DNA of 64,000 nt from Microbulbifer sediminum (GTDB lineage Bacteria; Pseudomonadota; Gammaproteobacteria; Pseudomonadales; Cellvibrionaceae): contig NZ_JAJSAP010000001.1 of assembly GCF_021729035.1 (NCBI RefSeq), positions 62,001-126,000 on the forward strand, written 5' to 3'. Positions 20,889-29,501 of this stretch are shown in pieces (position 1 is the first letter of the stretch; the number at the start of each line of letters is the position of its first letter). The position numbers were made by a program, and so were the translations under genes. Below the pieces are notes generated by a model that was not told where the DNA came from, did not search any database, and was given only the letters and a program-made list of their open reading frames with translations.

Positions 20889-20910
20889 ACGATGCGCACG
20901 GGCGCATCGT
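20889..20910. promoter_or_regulatory. Perfect inverted repeat upstream of the TonB receptor gene
   Basis: Nine-base arms ACGATGCGC (20889-20897) and GCGCATCGT (20902-20910) flank a 4-nt centre, 28 bases before the receptor start codon. No T-run follows on either strand, so it is not an intrinsic terminator. It could be an operator or a 5'-UTR hairpin; the ligand is unknown. Confidence 0.5.
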
Positions 20911-21484
20911 GCCAGAGTCGACCGATAGCAAATGCAAAAAGCGTGACAATTTTTGCAATCCCGTTCTCCCGATACTTCCACTGAGAATGCTTTCCGCTCT
21001 CTGCTCCCATCGGCTTTATCCCGGTACAACTTTGTCAGTTGATCCCATTCCATAGGGACCAGATACATACCCGTCCGGTAATGCCTGTCTCTCTTAAACC
21101 TCCTGGTCCAACTATTGAAAATTCCGGGGCACAGCGGGCCGTTGGCGCCGTAGCCCGGTCTCGCGACCGGGCCAGGTTCCAGGATTGGCAACACCTGCCA
21201 CGCGCCGACTTGGGGCACCGGACCAAACGCTTGGCTTGGGGTGCCTACGAATCGATCATTGTATTGACCAACCGCTCGTATCTGGCCCACCCCAATGTGA
21301 CCCGTATCCCAAAAACCTCCATGAGGCGGCAGAATCCGCAACTGTTGCGCTTTTGTGACGGTTCACCGTTGCCAGCCGCAGTGCCGGTTGCTATTTTGAC
21401 AGCGGTGTCATTTGGCGGCAGCGGCATCGACCGTTCGGTGATTCATTGGAAGATCGATAAAAATAAGACCTCAAGGTGAAAATC
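20911..21484. other. Divergent intergenic region between receptor and chitinase genes
   Basis: About 570 bases with no convincing gene. It holds a perfect 8-bp inverted repeat GCCCGGTC/GACCGGGC at 21153-21172 with a 4-nt loop and a NagR-like palindrome at 21395-21412 (listed separately). It must contain the promoters of both flanking genes. The 146-codon open frame at 21039-21479 + has no protein-like features. Confidence 0.55.
21395..21412. promoter_or_regulatory. Possible LacI/NagR-type operator upstream of chitinase
   Basis: TTTGACAGCGGTGTCATT: arms TGACA and TGTCA flank a 4-nt centre containing CG, the layout of LacI-family sites. From memory, gammaproteobacterial NagR sites look like TGACA-rCGy-TGTCA. 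It lies about 75 bases before the chitinase start. I found no second copy at the other genes of the locus. Confidence 0.35.
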
Positions 21485-24400
21485 ATGCACAAGCCAATCG
21501 CGCTCGGCGCCCTCACCGTCGCCTTGCTCGGGACGGGACAGGTCCATGCCCTGGACTGTACCAGCCTGCCCTACTGGAATACTGACACCGCCTATGTGGG
21601 CGGCGACCAGGTCCAGCACAACGCCAGTGCCTACGAGGCCAAGTGGTGGACCCGCAACCAGGATCCCGAGCTGTTTTCTGGCGAATACCAGGAGTGGTCC
21701 CTGCTCGGAACCTGTGACGGCACCTCAGATCCCCTGCCTGTAGGCTCAATAACCGCGCCGGCGACCGGTACTGTCTTCAGCGAAAATGACAGCGTTATCA
21801 TTTCTGTGGCTACCAGCGATGACCAGCAGGCGGCCCAGGTAGACTTCTACGTGGATGGCAGCCTGGTGGCATCGGATACCAGCGCCCCCTATTCCACCAC
21901 CTGGTCTGCGGTGGCTGGCTCCCCGGTTATCAGCGCCCGTATCCAGGACAAAAGCGGTCAGGAGGTTCTCACCGACGATGTTGTCATCACGGTCGAGAGC
22001 GGCCCCCAACCACCCTCGGTCAGCCTGAGTGAGCCTCTGGACGGCGGCAGCTATACCACCGGCGACAGCGTCACCATTGCCGCCTCGGCCTCAGACAGTG
22101 ATGGTTCCATCAGCGCTGTGGAGTTCTTCATCGATGGCAACAGCATCGGCAGCGACACCAGCGCCCCGTTTGCTACCAGCTGGATCGCCACTGCCGGCAG
22201 CCACTCTATTATGGCTACCGCCACCGACAATGATGGCCAATCCAGCGACTCGGCACCGGTAACCATCAGCGCAGCCGATGTGGACAACAAGCCCAGCGTC
22301 ACGCTGGACTCGCCCGCCGCGGGCAGTACCTTTGATGAAGGGGTGACGGTTAACCTGGCCGCTAGCGCCAGTGACACCGAGGGTGACGTTACCCGGGTGG
22401 AATTCTTTGTCGCCGGGCAGGAGGTGGGTGAGGACAGCAACGCTCCCTTCGCGGTGGACTGGACCGCGGTTGCCGGCAACTCCCCGGTCTATGCCCGGGC
22501 CTACGACAGTGCCGGCCAGTGGACCGACTCCGCTCCGGTCTCCATTACCGTCAATAGCGAGCCGGTGGCTTCCGGGCATCCCTGCCGTCCCGATGGGCTC
22601 TTCACCACCCCGGGCACCGCACCGGACTACTGTGATATCTACACCACCACCGGCCACGAAGCCATGGGGAGCGATCATCCACGCCGGATCATCGGTTACT
22701 TCACCAGCTGGCGTAACGGTGCGAACGGGCAGCCCAGCTACCTGGTGGACGATATTCCGTGGGACAAGATCACCCATATCAACTATGCGTTCGCCCACAT
22801 TGATGACTCTAACCGGGTATCCGTCGGTAATACCTCCAGCCCGGACAACCCCGCCACCGGTATGACCTGGCCGGGCATCGATGGTGCGGAAATGGATCCG
22901 GAGTTTGCCTACCAGGGCCATTTCAACCTGCTCGGCAAGTTCAAGAAACAGTACCCGCAGGTAAAAACCCTGATCTCCGTCGGCGGCTGGGCGGAGACCG
23001 GTGGCTATTTCAACGAATTCGGCGATCGGGTGGACAACGGTGGTTTCTATACCATGACCACCAATGCGGACGGCACCATCAATCATGCCGGCATCGACAC
23101 CTTTGCCAACTCGGCGGTGGAATTTATCCGCGAGTATGGCTTCGACGGCGTGGATATCGATTACGAGTATCCCACCTCCATGAACGACGCCGGCAACCCC
23201 CTGGATTTCGGTGTGGCCAACCCCCTGCGCGGATCACTGATGAAGTCCTACGTGGAGTTGATGCGTGTACTCAGGCAGAAGCTGGATATTGCCGGGGAAC
23301 AGGACGACACCCACTACCTGCTCACAATCGCTTCGCCCTCGTCCGGCTACCTGCTGCGCGGTATGGAAACCATGCCGATCACCCAGTACCTGGACTACGT
23401 CAACATCATGACTTATGACCTGCACGGGGCCTGGAACGAGTACGTGGGCCACAATTCAGCGCTGTTCGATAACGGCAATGACCCGGAACTGGCTGCGGCC
23501 AGTGTTTACAGCACTTCGCAGTATGGCGGTATCGGCTACCTGAATATCGACTGGGCGGTGAAATACTTCCGCGGTTCCATGTCGCCGGGTCGGATCAATA
23601 TCGGTATCCCCTACTACACCCGCGGCTGGCAGGGTGTCACCGGCGGCGACAGTGGCCTTGGTGGGACGGCGGCGCTGCCCGACCAGACACAATGCCCCGA
23701 GGGAACCGGTGGAGCCGCCGATTGCGGTGACGGCGCACTGGGCATAGACAACCTCTGGCACGACCTCGACGAGAACGGCAACGAGATGGGCGCCGGCTCC
23801 AACCCCATGTGGCATGCCAGGAACCTCGAGAACGGTATCGCCGGCAGCTACCTGGACGACTACGGCCTGGACCCCGCCACTAATCCGGCAGACGCGCTGA
23901 TGGGCACCTATGTGCGCAATTATGACAGTGTGTCCGAGGCCCCCTGGCTGTGGAACGACACCAAGGATGTATTTCTCTCCACCGAGGACGAGGAATCCAT
24001 GGCGGCCAAGGTGCAGTACGTGATCGACCAGGGTGTCGGCGGGATCATGTTCTGGGAGCTGGCCGGTGACTATGACTGGAATGCGGCCACTGGCGAGTAC
24101 TATATGGGCGACACCCTCACCACGCTCGCCTACGACCGCTTTGCCAGTGCCGCGCCCTACCGGGAACTGCGCAGCGATCGTCCGCTGCCCGCGGAAGCAC
24201 TGGATATCGCCATGGAAGTCACCGGCTTCAAGCTCGGTGACCAGAATTACCCCCTCAACCCGTCACTGGTTATCACCAATAACACTGGCGGAACCCTTCC
24301 CGGTGGCACCGTGATCGAATTCGATATGCCCACGGCGACCTCCAACGTCATCACCGACCAGAGTGGTGCCGGGCTGGAAGTGATTGAGGACGGCACCAAT

Positions 24401-24847
24401 ACCGGCGGCGGTAACGTGGGCGGGCTGGAAAACGAATTCCACCGTGTGCGTTTCTCGCTGCCCAGCTGGCAGAGCCTGGCCGATGGTGAGAGCTGGGAGC
24501 TCACCCTGAACTATTACCTGCCGGTATCCGGGCCCCAGGCGTACACCGCGACGGTCAACGGCACTACCTACGCACTGGCCTTCGAGTACCCGGACCTGCC
24601 GCTGGGCACTGTCAGTAGCGGTGGCAGTGACGGTAGTGGTGACGGCAGCAGTAACGGTGACAGCTGCGTAGACAGCGGCGTGGATACCAGCGGGCTGGTG
24701 ACCTACCCGGACTGGCCGGATGGTGACCACGCCAATAGCAGTGACCGGATCATTCATAACGACAATGTTTACGAGGCAAACTGGTGGACCAATTCCGGAC
24801 CCGGCACGGCGGATGGCAGCTGGACTTACCTCTGTAACTTGAACTGA
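21485..24847 (+). CDS. Secreted multidomain chitinase (GH18)
   Basis: Endo-acting chitin hydrolase, 1120 residues. In order: Sec signal peptide (to about VHA), an N-terminal chitin-binding domain of the CBM5/12 type (WNTDTAYVGGDQVQ...AKWW), three tandem Ig-like repeats of about 90 residues (each with VEFFxxG...SDTSAPF...), the GH18 barrel from RRIIGYFTSW, a beta-sandwich domain, a Gly/Ser/Asp linker and a C-terminal CBM5/12-like domain (NDNVYEANWWT). The GH18 catalytic signature DGVDIDYE is intact; the acid is E561. ATG 21485 is preferred because AAGGTGA precedes it; GTG 21476 lies inside that site. A strong terminator follows. Confidence 0.93.
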   Translation: MHKPIALGALTVALLGTGQVHALDCTSLPYWNTDTAYVGGDQVQHNASAYEAKWWTRNQDPELFSGEYQEWSLLGTCDGTSDPLPVGSITAPATGTVFSENDSVIISVATSDDQQAAQVDFYVDGSLVASDTSAPYSTTWSAVAGSPVISARIQDKSGQEVLTDDVVITVESGPQPPSVSLSEPLDGGSYTTGDSVTIAASASDSDGSISAVEFFIDGNSIGSDTSAPFATSWIATAGSHSIMATATDNDGQSSDSAPVTISAADVDNKPSVTLDSPAAGSTFDEGVTVNLAASASDTEGDVTRVEFFVAGQEVGEDSNAPFAVDWTAVAGNSPVYARAYDSAGQWTDSAPVSITVNSEPVASGHPCRPDGLFTTPGTAPDYCDIYTTTGHEAMGSDHPRRIIGYFTSWRNGANGQPSYLVDDIPWDKITHINYAFAHIDDSNRVSVGNTSSPDNPATGMTWPGIDGAEMDPEFAYQGHFNLLGKFKKQYPQVKTLISVGGWAETGGYFNEFGDRVDNGGFYTMTTNADGTINHAGIDTFANSAVEFIREYGFDGVDIDYEYPTSMNDAGNPLDFGVANPLRGSLMKSYVELMRVLRQKLDIAGEQDDTHYLLTIASPSSGYLLRGMETMPITQYLDYVNIMTYDLHGAWNEYVGHNSALFDNGNDPELAAASVYSTSQYGGIGYLNIDWAVKYFRGSMSPGRINIGIPYYTRGWQGVTGGDSGLGGTAALPDQTQCPEGTGGAADCGDGALGIDNLWHDLDENGNEMGAGSNPMWHARNLENGIAGSYLDDYGLDPATNPADALMGTYVRNYDSVSEAPWLWNDTKDVFLSTEDEESMAAKVQYVIDQGVGGIMFWELAGDYDWNAATGEYYMGDTLTTLAYDRFASAAPYRELRSDRPLPAEALDIAMEVTGFKLGDQNYPLNPSLVITNNTGGTLPGGTVIEFDMPTATSNVITDQSGAGLEVIEDGTNTGGGNVGGLENEFHRVRFSLPSWQSLADGESWELTLNYYLPVSGPQAYTATVNGTTYALAFEYPDLPLGTVSSGGSDGSGDGSSNGDSCVDSGVDTSGLVTYPDWPDGDHANSSDRIIHNDNVYEANWWTNSGPGTADGSWTYLCNLN

Positions 24848-25005
24848 TTGACAAACGGCGGCTCGCCGCCCCAATAAAGAGCCGCGCGGCAAGTTCGGTC
24901 ACAGGGGAGCCCGGCATATTGCGAACGCGAACTGTGACATAACTTCCCCAATGGCCCACTGATATTCTCTCTGTGGTTGTTGTATAGGACTTATCTCCTA
25001 TCTTT

Positions 25006-25029
25006 GCCCCGGCCCGCCGGGGCTTTTTT
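25006..25029 (+). terminator. Intrinsic terminator after chitinase
   Basis: GC-only stem GCCCC/GGGGC (up to 8 complementary bases per arm, 25006-25023) followed by six T residues. It separates the chitinase transcript from the GH16 gene. Confidence 0.88.
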
Positions 25030-25121
25030 CATCAGCTCCCTGTTACCGGTACAGGTCGACCGGGATGGCCCCGAAAATCCGAGAGAAAGCGATCAATAAA
25101 GCGGAAGGAAACAGAATAAAG

Positions 25122-26024
25122 ATGAGACTGCGCTATCTTCCTCTAGTCACCCTGCTGGCAGCATGTGCTCCGGAGCATTCCTGGGAGCCCGGAATCCTTT
25201 TCGACGATTTCAGTTACGACACCGTCGGCAGCCTGCTCGAAAATGGCTGGCGTTTCCGTAGACAGCCCGGTCACCCGGGCGTAGATGGCGCCCATTGGTC
25301 CGGCGATGGAATCTCGTTCTTTGCCGATCCGGAAAACACGGAGAATACCCTGCTACGTATGACCTCCTACACCGATGGCACTGGCGAAAACACGAGGCAC
25401 ACCCAATTCTGCCACCAGCGTAAATATCGCGAGGGTACTTACGCTGCCAGGGTTTTCTTCCGTGATGAGCCAACCAGCGGCCCGGATGGAGACCAGATTA
25501 TCGAGACCTTCTACACCATCAGCCCACTCGAAGCTCCCATGGACCCGGATTACAGTGAAATGGATTTCGAGTACCTGGCCAACGGTGGTTGGGGTGAGGA
25601 GGACCACGGCCTGTTCGCCACCAGCTGGGAGACCTTCAAGCTGAATCCCTTCACCAAGGACAATGAATACACCATAAAGCAGGGCAGTTTTGCCGGCTGG
25701 CACACGCTGGTATTGCAGGTGGCGGATGAGCGCGTGCGCTATTTCGTCGATGGGGAACAATTCGCAGAGCACAGCGGGCACGTGTACCCGGAAGAGCCCA
25801 TGTCAGTCAACTTCAATCTCTGGTTCACCCAGGAGGGTCTGATCGATTCCAGTGAATGGCGGGTTTACCAGCAGGATGTGGATTGGGTCTACCATGTCAC
25901 TGATCGGGCTCTGAGCCCTGCAGAAGTGGAGCAGGCAGTGGCAGAGCTGCGCACACAGCAGGTTGCCTATAAAGATACCGTACCACCGCGGACACCGGAG
26001 CTGGAATCCCCCTGCGGCCTATAA
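25122..26024 (+). CDS. GH16-family glycoside hydrolase lipoprotein
   Basis: Predicted beta-glycan hydrolase or transglycosylase anchored to a membrane. The 300-residue product begins with a short lipoprotein signal, MRLRYLPLVTLLAAC, with the lipidated Cys at 15. The GH16 catalytic signature ExDxE is visible as SEMDFEYL (E146, D148, E150), followed by aromatic-rich strands. ATG 25122 gives a clean lipobox; an in-frame ATG at 25065 would bury it. The substrate cannot be read from sequence: GH16 covers agar, carrageenan, laminarin, lichenan and chitin-glucan links. It sits downstream of the chitinase but behind its own terminator. Confidence 0.75.
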   Translation: MRLRYLPLVTLLAACAPEHSWEPGILFDDFSYDTVGSLLENGWRFRRQPGHPGVDGAHWSGDGISFFADPENTENTLLRMTSYTDGTGENTRHTQFCHQRKYREGTYAARVFFRDEPTSGPDGDQIIETFYTISPLEAPMDPDYSEMDFEYLANGGWGEEDHGLFATSWETFKLNPFTKDNEYTIKQGSFAGWHTLVLQVADERVRYFVDGEQFAEHSGHVYPEEPMSVNFNLWFTQEGLIDSSEWRVYQQDVDWVYHVTDRALSPAEVEQAVAELRTQQVAYKDTVPPRTPELESPCGL

Positions 26025-26050
26025 AGTTTCTAGCACACCCTTGAAGGATT

Positions 26051-26065
26051 CGCGGCCATGGGCCG
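26051..26065. repeat. Short REP-like hairpin
   Basis: GCGGCC-ATG-GGCCGC inverted repeat flanked by GGATTC and TCCTACAG. The context resembles Pseudomonas-type repetitive extragenic palindromes. I see only this copy of the exact form in the window. Confidence 0.4.
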
Positions 26066-26104
26066 CTCCTACAGAAGAATGAAGCAACTATTCAAGCAGT
26101 ACCC

Positions 26105-27202
26105 ATGACAACCAAAAAACAACGCCTCGCCTCGGTGGATGCCCTGCGGGGATTCGATATGTTCTGGATTATCGGTGGCGAGGCCCTGTTCCTGCCACTG
26201 CTGGCCATCACCGGCTGGTCGCTGTTCGCTTTCGGTGATGCCCAGATGCAGCACTCCCAGTGGCACGGCTTTACCTTTTATGACCTGGTCTTTCCCCTGT
26301 TTATCTTCCTGTCCGGCGTCACGTTAGGGTTGGCCGGGAAGTCCCTGCGGGGGCAACCGATGCACGAGCGCCGCCCGGTATATCGCAAGGCCTTCAAGCG
26401 ACTGGTGGTACTGGTGGCCATGGGGATTATCTATAACCACGGCTGGGGCACCGGTATTCCCGCAGATCCGGGGGAAATCCGTTACGCCAGTGTGCTGGCC
26501 CGGATCGGCTTTGCCTGGTTTTTTGCCGCCATGATCGTCTGGCACTGTACTGCCCGGAACCAATACATTATGGCCACGGCCATACTGCTGGGTTACTGGC
26601 TGTTGCAGGCTCTCTTCGGCTCCATGACCCCGGAGGGTTCCATCAATGCACGGATCGACCAGTGTTGCCTGCCCGGGATTACTTACCAGAACCGCGCCTA
26701 TGATCCCGAGGGCCTGCTATCGACAATCCCGGCCGTGGTCAATGCCCTCGGCGGTGTGTTCGCCGGGCAATGGCTGAAAACACACGCCGGCAATCACCGC
26801 CGGATACTGCAGGGGCTCATGGCTGGTGGCTTTGTATTACTTCTGGGTGGCAGTCTCTGGCACTGGGTGTACCCGGTAAACAAGGAACTCTGGACCGGCT
26901 CCTTCGTGCTCATCACCGTTGGCTGCAGCCTGTTACTGCTGGCAACCTTTTACCTGCTGGTGGATGTTATAGGATGGCACGCATTTACCGTCTTTTTTTC
27001 CGTAATTGGTATGAATGCCATCCTGGTCTACCTGGGCACCAGCCTGGTGAACTGGGGGTACACCAGCGAGGGCTTGTTTGGTGGTATTGCCAGAGTGCTG
27101 CCAGAGGCATGGGGAGCCCTGGTCATCGCCACTGGTGTGATCCTGCTGCAGTGGCTGGTCCTGCGGTGGCTCTACAAGCGGGCCATTTTTATCAGCCCGT
27201 AG
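26105..27202 (+). CDS. nagX: NagX-like / heparan-alpha-glucosaminide acetyltransferase family membrane protein
   Basis: 365 residues with about ten membrane helices. It begins RLASVDALRGFDMFWIIGGE, the signature of the HGSNAT/NagX (DUF5009) family, and has the loop QHSQWHGFTFYDLVFPLFIFLSG. In marine proteobacteria NagX genes sit in N-acetylglucosamine and chitin-use clusters, where the protein is thought to handle amino-sugar transport or acetylation at the inner membrane. Placement after the chitinase and GH16 genes fits that role. The biochemical activity of the bacterial members is not settled. Confidence 0.8.
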   Translation: MTTKKQRLASVDALRGFDMFWIIGGEALFLPLLAITGWSLFAFGDAQMQHSQWHGFTFYDLVFPLFIFLSGVTLGLAGKSLRGQPMHERRPVYRKAFKRLVVLVAMGIIYNHGWGTGIPADPGEIRYASVLARIGFAWFFAAMIVWHCTARNQYIMATAILLGYWLLQALFGSMTPEGSINARIDQCCLPGITYQNRAYDPEGLLSTIPAVVNALGGVFAGQWLKTHAGNHRRILQGLMAGGFVLLLGGSLWHWVYPVNKELWTGSFVLITVGCSLLLLATFYLLVDVIGWHAFTVFFSVIGMNAILVYLGTSLVNWGYTSEGLFGGIARVLPEAWGALVIATGVILLQWLVLRWLYKRAIFISP

Positions 27203-27305
27203 GCAAAACCGACCGCACCGTTGGCGGTGCGGCTAGCGAATATCCAGGATTCAAAGCGATGGGCAGGCTCTGGAAATGGATCAGGCCTGTCCCGACTTGC
27301 AGTGA

Positions 27306-28121
27306 TTAACGGTACTGTCCCAGGTCCACCTCAAGCGAAGAGGCTATCAGGTTGCGCTTGCTGAAATTGTAGCGACTGATAATTCCCACCAGGTCTTCCT
27401 TGCCCAGCAACTCGCGGGTAATGGCATCGAGCGTCAACCCTTTTGCCTGCAACTGCTGTGCATCCGCAGCCAGGTCAAGAAGGTATTGGTATTTTTCCCG
27501 CAATCGCTGCCTGCCGTTTTCCACCACACCGCGATGCGGGCAGAGAATCACATCGAATTCCCGCGCCAGAACATGGTGAATGCTGGCCAGCAAAGTAGGG
27601 ATATGCTCGTCACTGCGCAACAATTTCAGGTAGTTCGCAATATAGAGGTCGGCACTGAAGAGCCAGCCACGCTCGGGCAACAGGTAACAGACCATGTCCC
27701 TGGCGTGACCCGGCGTATATAACGTTTCTGCCGTCTCACCATTGATAGAGATATTGTCCGGCAGCTCGCGGGCCTGTACCCGACCCGCCGCCCCCCAGAA
27801 CAGCTTCTGGATTGGCGGGATACGGAAACCACGCTGCAGGATTTCCACCGTCGGCCCTGGTGCCAGCGGCTGCACGCCGGTAAGCTGCTGGATCGCGCCG
27901 GCATTGCCACTGTGGTCCTCATGGTGGTGGGTAAGCAGTAGCTGCTCCAGCGGCCGCTGGCGGATAAAGGGCCGTACATGGCGCCACTGGTTACTGGGGC
28001 CGGTATCGATCACGGTGCCGCCCAGCCGGTACACCACAAAGGTGGTATTCACCCCCAGGTTGAAACGCCCCACGCGAATGGCATCGAGATCGCAATAGCG
28101 GAAACTGTCTCTGACGGACAC
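27306..28121 (-). CDS. Metallo-beta-lactamase-fold hydrolase
   Basis: About 271 residues. The metal-binding motif HxHxDH is complete in LLTHHHEDHSGN (about H65, H67, D69, H70). It is followed by the later histidines of YTPGHARDMVCYLL and CPHRGVVENG and a C-terminal helical region typical of glyoxalase II-like or LACTB2-like members. GTG 28121 is chosen because AGGAAAGGG lies 6 bases upstream and the protein then starts SVRDSFRYCDL. The open frame extends 39 codons further without a ribosome-binding site. The substrate is unknown; a thioester or lactone is usual for the fold. Confidence 0.8.
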   Translation of the reverse strand: MSVRDSFRYCDLDAIRVGRFNLGVNTTFVVYRLGGTVIDTGPSNQWRHVRPFIRQRPLEQLLLTHHHEDHSGNAGAIQQLTGVQPLAPGPTVEILQRGFRIPPIQKLFWGAAGRVQARELPDNISINGETAETLYTPGHARDMVCYLLPERGWLFSADLYIANYLKLLRSDEHIPTLLASIHHVLAREFDVILCPHRGVVENGRQRLREKYQYLLDLAADAQQLQAKGLTLDAITRELLGKEDLVGIISRYNFSKRNLIASSLEVDLGQYR

Positions 28122-28327
28122 CGGGCACCCTTTCCTGCTTCTAAGTCTTTTTACCAGCCACTCCCAAATGACCTCAACAGGGCAAGTGAATTCGGAGCCA
28201 GGCCAGCGCGGCGACCTCCATTCTGGACGCCAATGCACATGCCCGGAAGTGCCGATCCCGCTAACCGCATTGACAATTCCTGGTGCGAGACGCGAAACGT
28301 TACATGACGTTCACAAGGTCCATTGCC

Positions 28328-28849
28328 CTAGTCAGTCATCGCCAGGCGCCACTGTAAGCCCCATTTGGTGGTAGTGCCGGATGTCACCCAGGCCACCTCG
28401 CCGCGGCTGTCGACAATCACGATGGTGGGTGTGACGCGCACCCCCCATGCGGCGCTGATTGCGCCAGAGGGATCATTGATGGTGGGAAACTGCAGGTCAT
28501 TTTCCCGCAGGTAGTCGGAGACCGTTTCCGCGGAGCCAGACTGCAATGCCACGGTGATTACCCGGTGTTCACCGGCCAGGTCGGCGATGGCCGGCGACAC
28601 GACACGGCAATAGCCGCACCAGGTGGCCCAGAAATACACCAGCACCGGGCCATCGGAGGCCATCTGCTGCAGGTCGAGCACCTGCCCGCCAATGGATTGC
28701 CCCACCAGGGGCGGCGCCTGCTCCCGGGGAATATCGCGCTGCTGGTAGAGACCGACTGCGGACACCGCAAGTACCGCCAGCAACGCAAATCCCGCCAGGC
28801 TGCGAAAGGCTGTAGCAATCCGGGTGAAAGCGCCCTTCACAAGCTGCAC
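28328..28849 (-). CDS. Membrane-anchored thioredoxin-like protein (ScsD/TlpA type)
   Basis: 173 residues: one N-terminal membrane anchor (FALLAVLAVSAVGLY) and a periplasmic thioredoxin domain with active site WATWCGYC (C78, C81) and the cis-proline loop GVRVTPTIVIVD. It is the last gene of a three-gene operon with a DsbD-like reductase, which should keep it reduced. The order DsbD-like then thioredoxins resembles the Scs copper-tolerance loci, but no ScsC (DsbG-like) protein is visible. The start is GTG 28849; a second GTG nine bases further in is equally poor in ribosome-binding site. Confidence 0.82.
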   Translation of the reverse strand: MQLVKGAFTRIATAFRSLAGFALLAVLAVSAVGLYQQRDIPREQAPPLVGQSIGGQVLDLQQMASDGPVLVYFWATWCGYCRVVSPAIADLAGEHRVITVALQSGSAETVSDYLRENDLQFPTINDPSGAISAAWGVRVTPTIVIVDSRGEVAWVTSGTTTKWGLQWRLAMTD

Positions 28850-28874
28850 ACCAAAATTATCAAAGCCGGGCCCT

Positions 28875-29501
28875 TCAGTACTTCACCGAGCAGCCGTAGG
28901 CGCGGGAAGAAGCAACCTCGATCCCCTCTCCCTTCATCGAGGCATCGAGTGCCGCAGCCACAAAATTCTTCGATTGCGGGATCACGGCCGGGTTTGCGGA
29001 GTCGTTGTCGTCAATGGCCCCGGCATAAACCACTTCGCCCTCGGGATTGATGATAAACATATGTGGTGTGGTCTTGGCGCCATAGGCACGGCCCATGCTG
29101 CCGTCACTGTCCAGCACGAAGGGGGCGGAGGCATTGAGGTTGTGGTTCTCTGCCACCTCCAGTGCCGCCGCGGGCTCCAGGTACCCCTGCTTTCCCCTGG
29201 CCGAGGAAATCACCGTAAGCCACTTGATATCCTCACTGGTGTACTTTTTCTGCAGGGCCTGCATATTGCCACTGCCATAGTGCTTGCGGACATAGGGGCA
29301 GTCCTTGTTGAACCACTCGATCACCAGCCATTCGCCTTTATAGTCCGCCAGGGAATGCTTGGCGCCACTGGCATCCACTTCGGAAAAATCCGGTGCTTTC
29401 TCGCCCGGTACGGCTACTGCCAGGGCCAATGCCGGGGCCGCCAGGAACATCGACAACAGTGCCTTGCCAAACGTCTTACCCCCAATGCGCTTACCGTTCA
29501 T
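28875..29501 (-). CDS. Secreted peroxiredoxin-like thioredoxin-fold protein
   Basis: 208 residues with a Sec signal peptide (ALLSMFLAAPALALAVA) and an AhpC/TSA-type redoxin domain. A single active-site cysteine stands in WFNKDCPYVRKHYG (C68), without the partner of a CxxC motif. A second cysteine lies near the C-terminus (AYGCSVKY). TTPHMFIINPEGEVVY is the conserved cis-Pro strand. This is the periplasmic PRX-like family often encoded next to DsbD/ScsB proteins. Its start overlaps the upstream gene by 4 bases, which implies coupled translation. Confidence 0.82.
   Translation of the reverse strand: MNGKRIGGKTFGKALLSMFLAAPALALAVAVPGEKAPDFSEVDASGAKHSLADYKGEWLVIEWFNKDCPYVRKHYGSGNMQALQKKYTSEDIKWLTVISSARGKQGYLEPAAALEVAENHNLNASAPFVLDSDGSMGRAYGAKTTPHMFIINPEGEVVYAGAIDDNDSANPAVIPQSKNFVAAALDASMKGEGIEVASSRAYGCSVKY

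Noticed and set aside
21231-21249. Possible sigma-54 promoter ahead of the chitinase gene (TTGGCTTGGGGTGCC)
   Set aside because: GG and GC are 10 rather than 12 bases apart and the downstream TTGC element is missing.
21039-21479. 146-codon open frame ahead of the chitinase gene
   Set aside because: Random-looking composition, runs through inverted repeats and the likely chitinase promoter, and has no ribosome-binding site or conserved motif.
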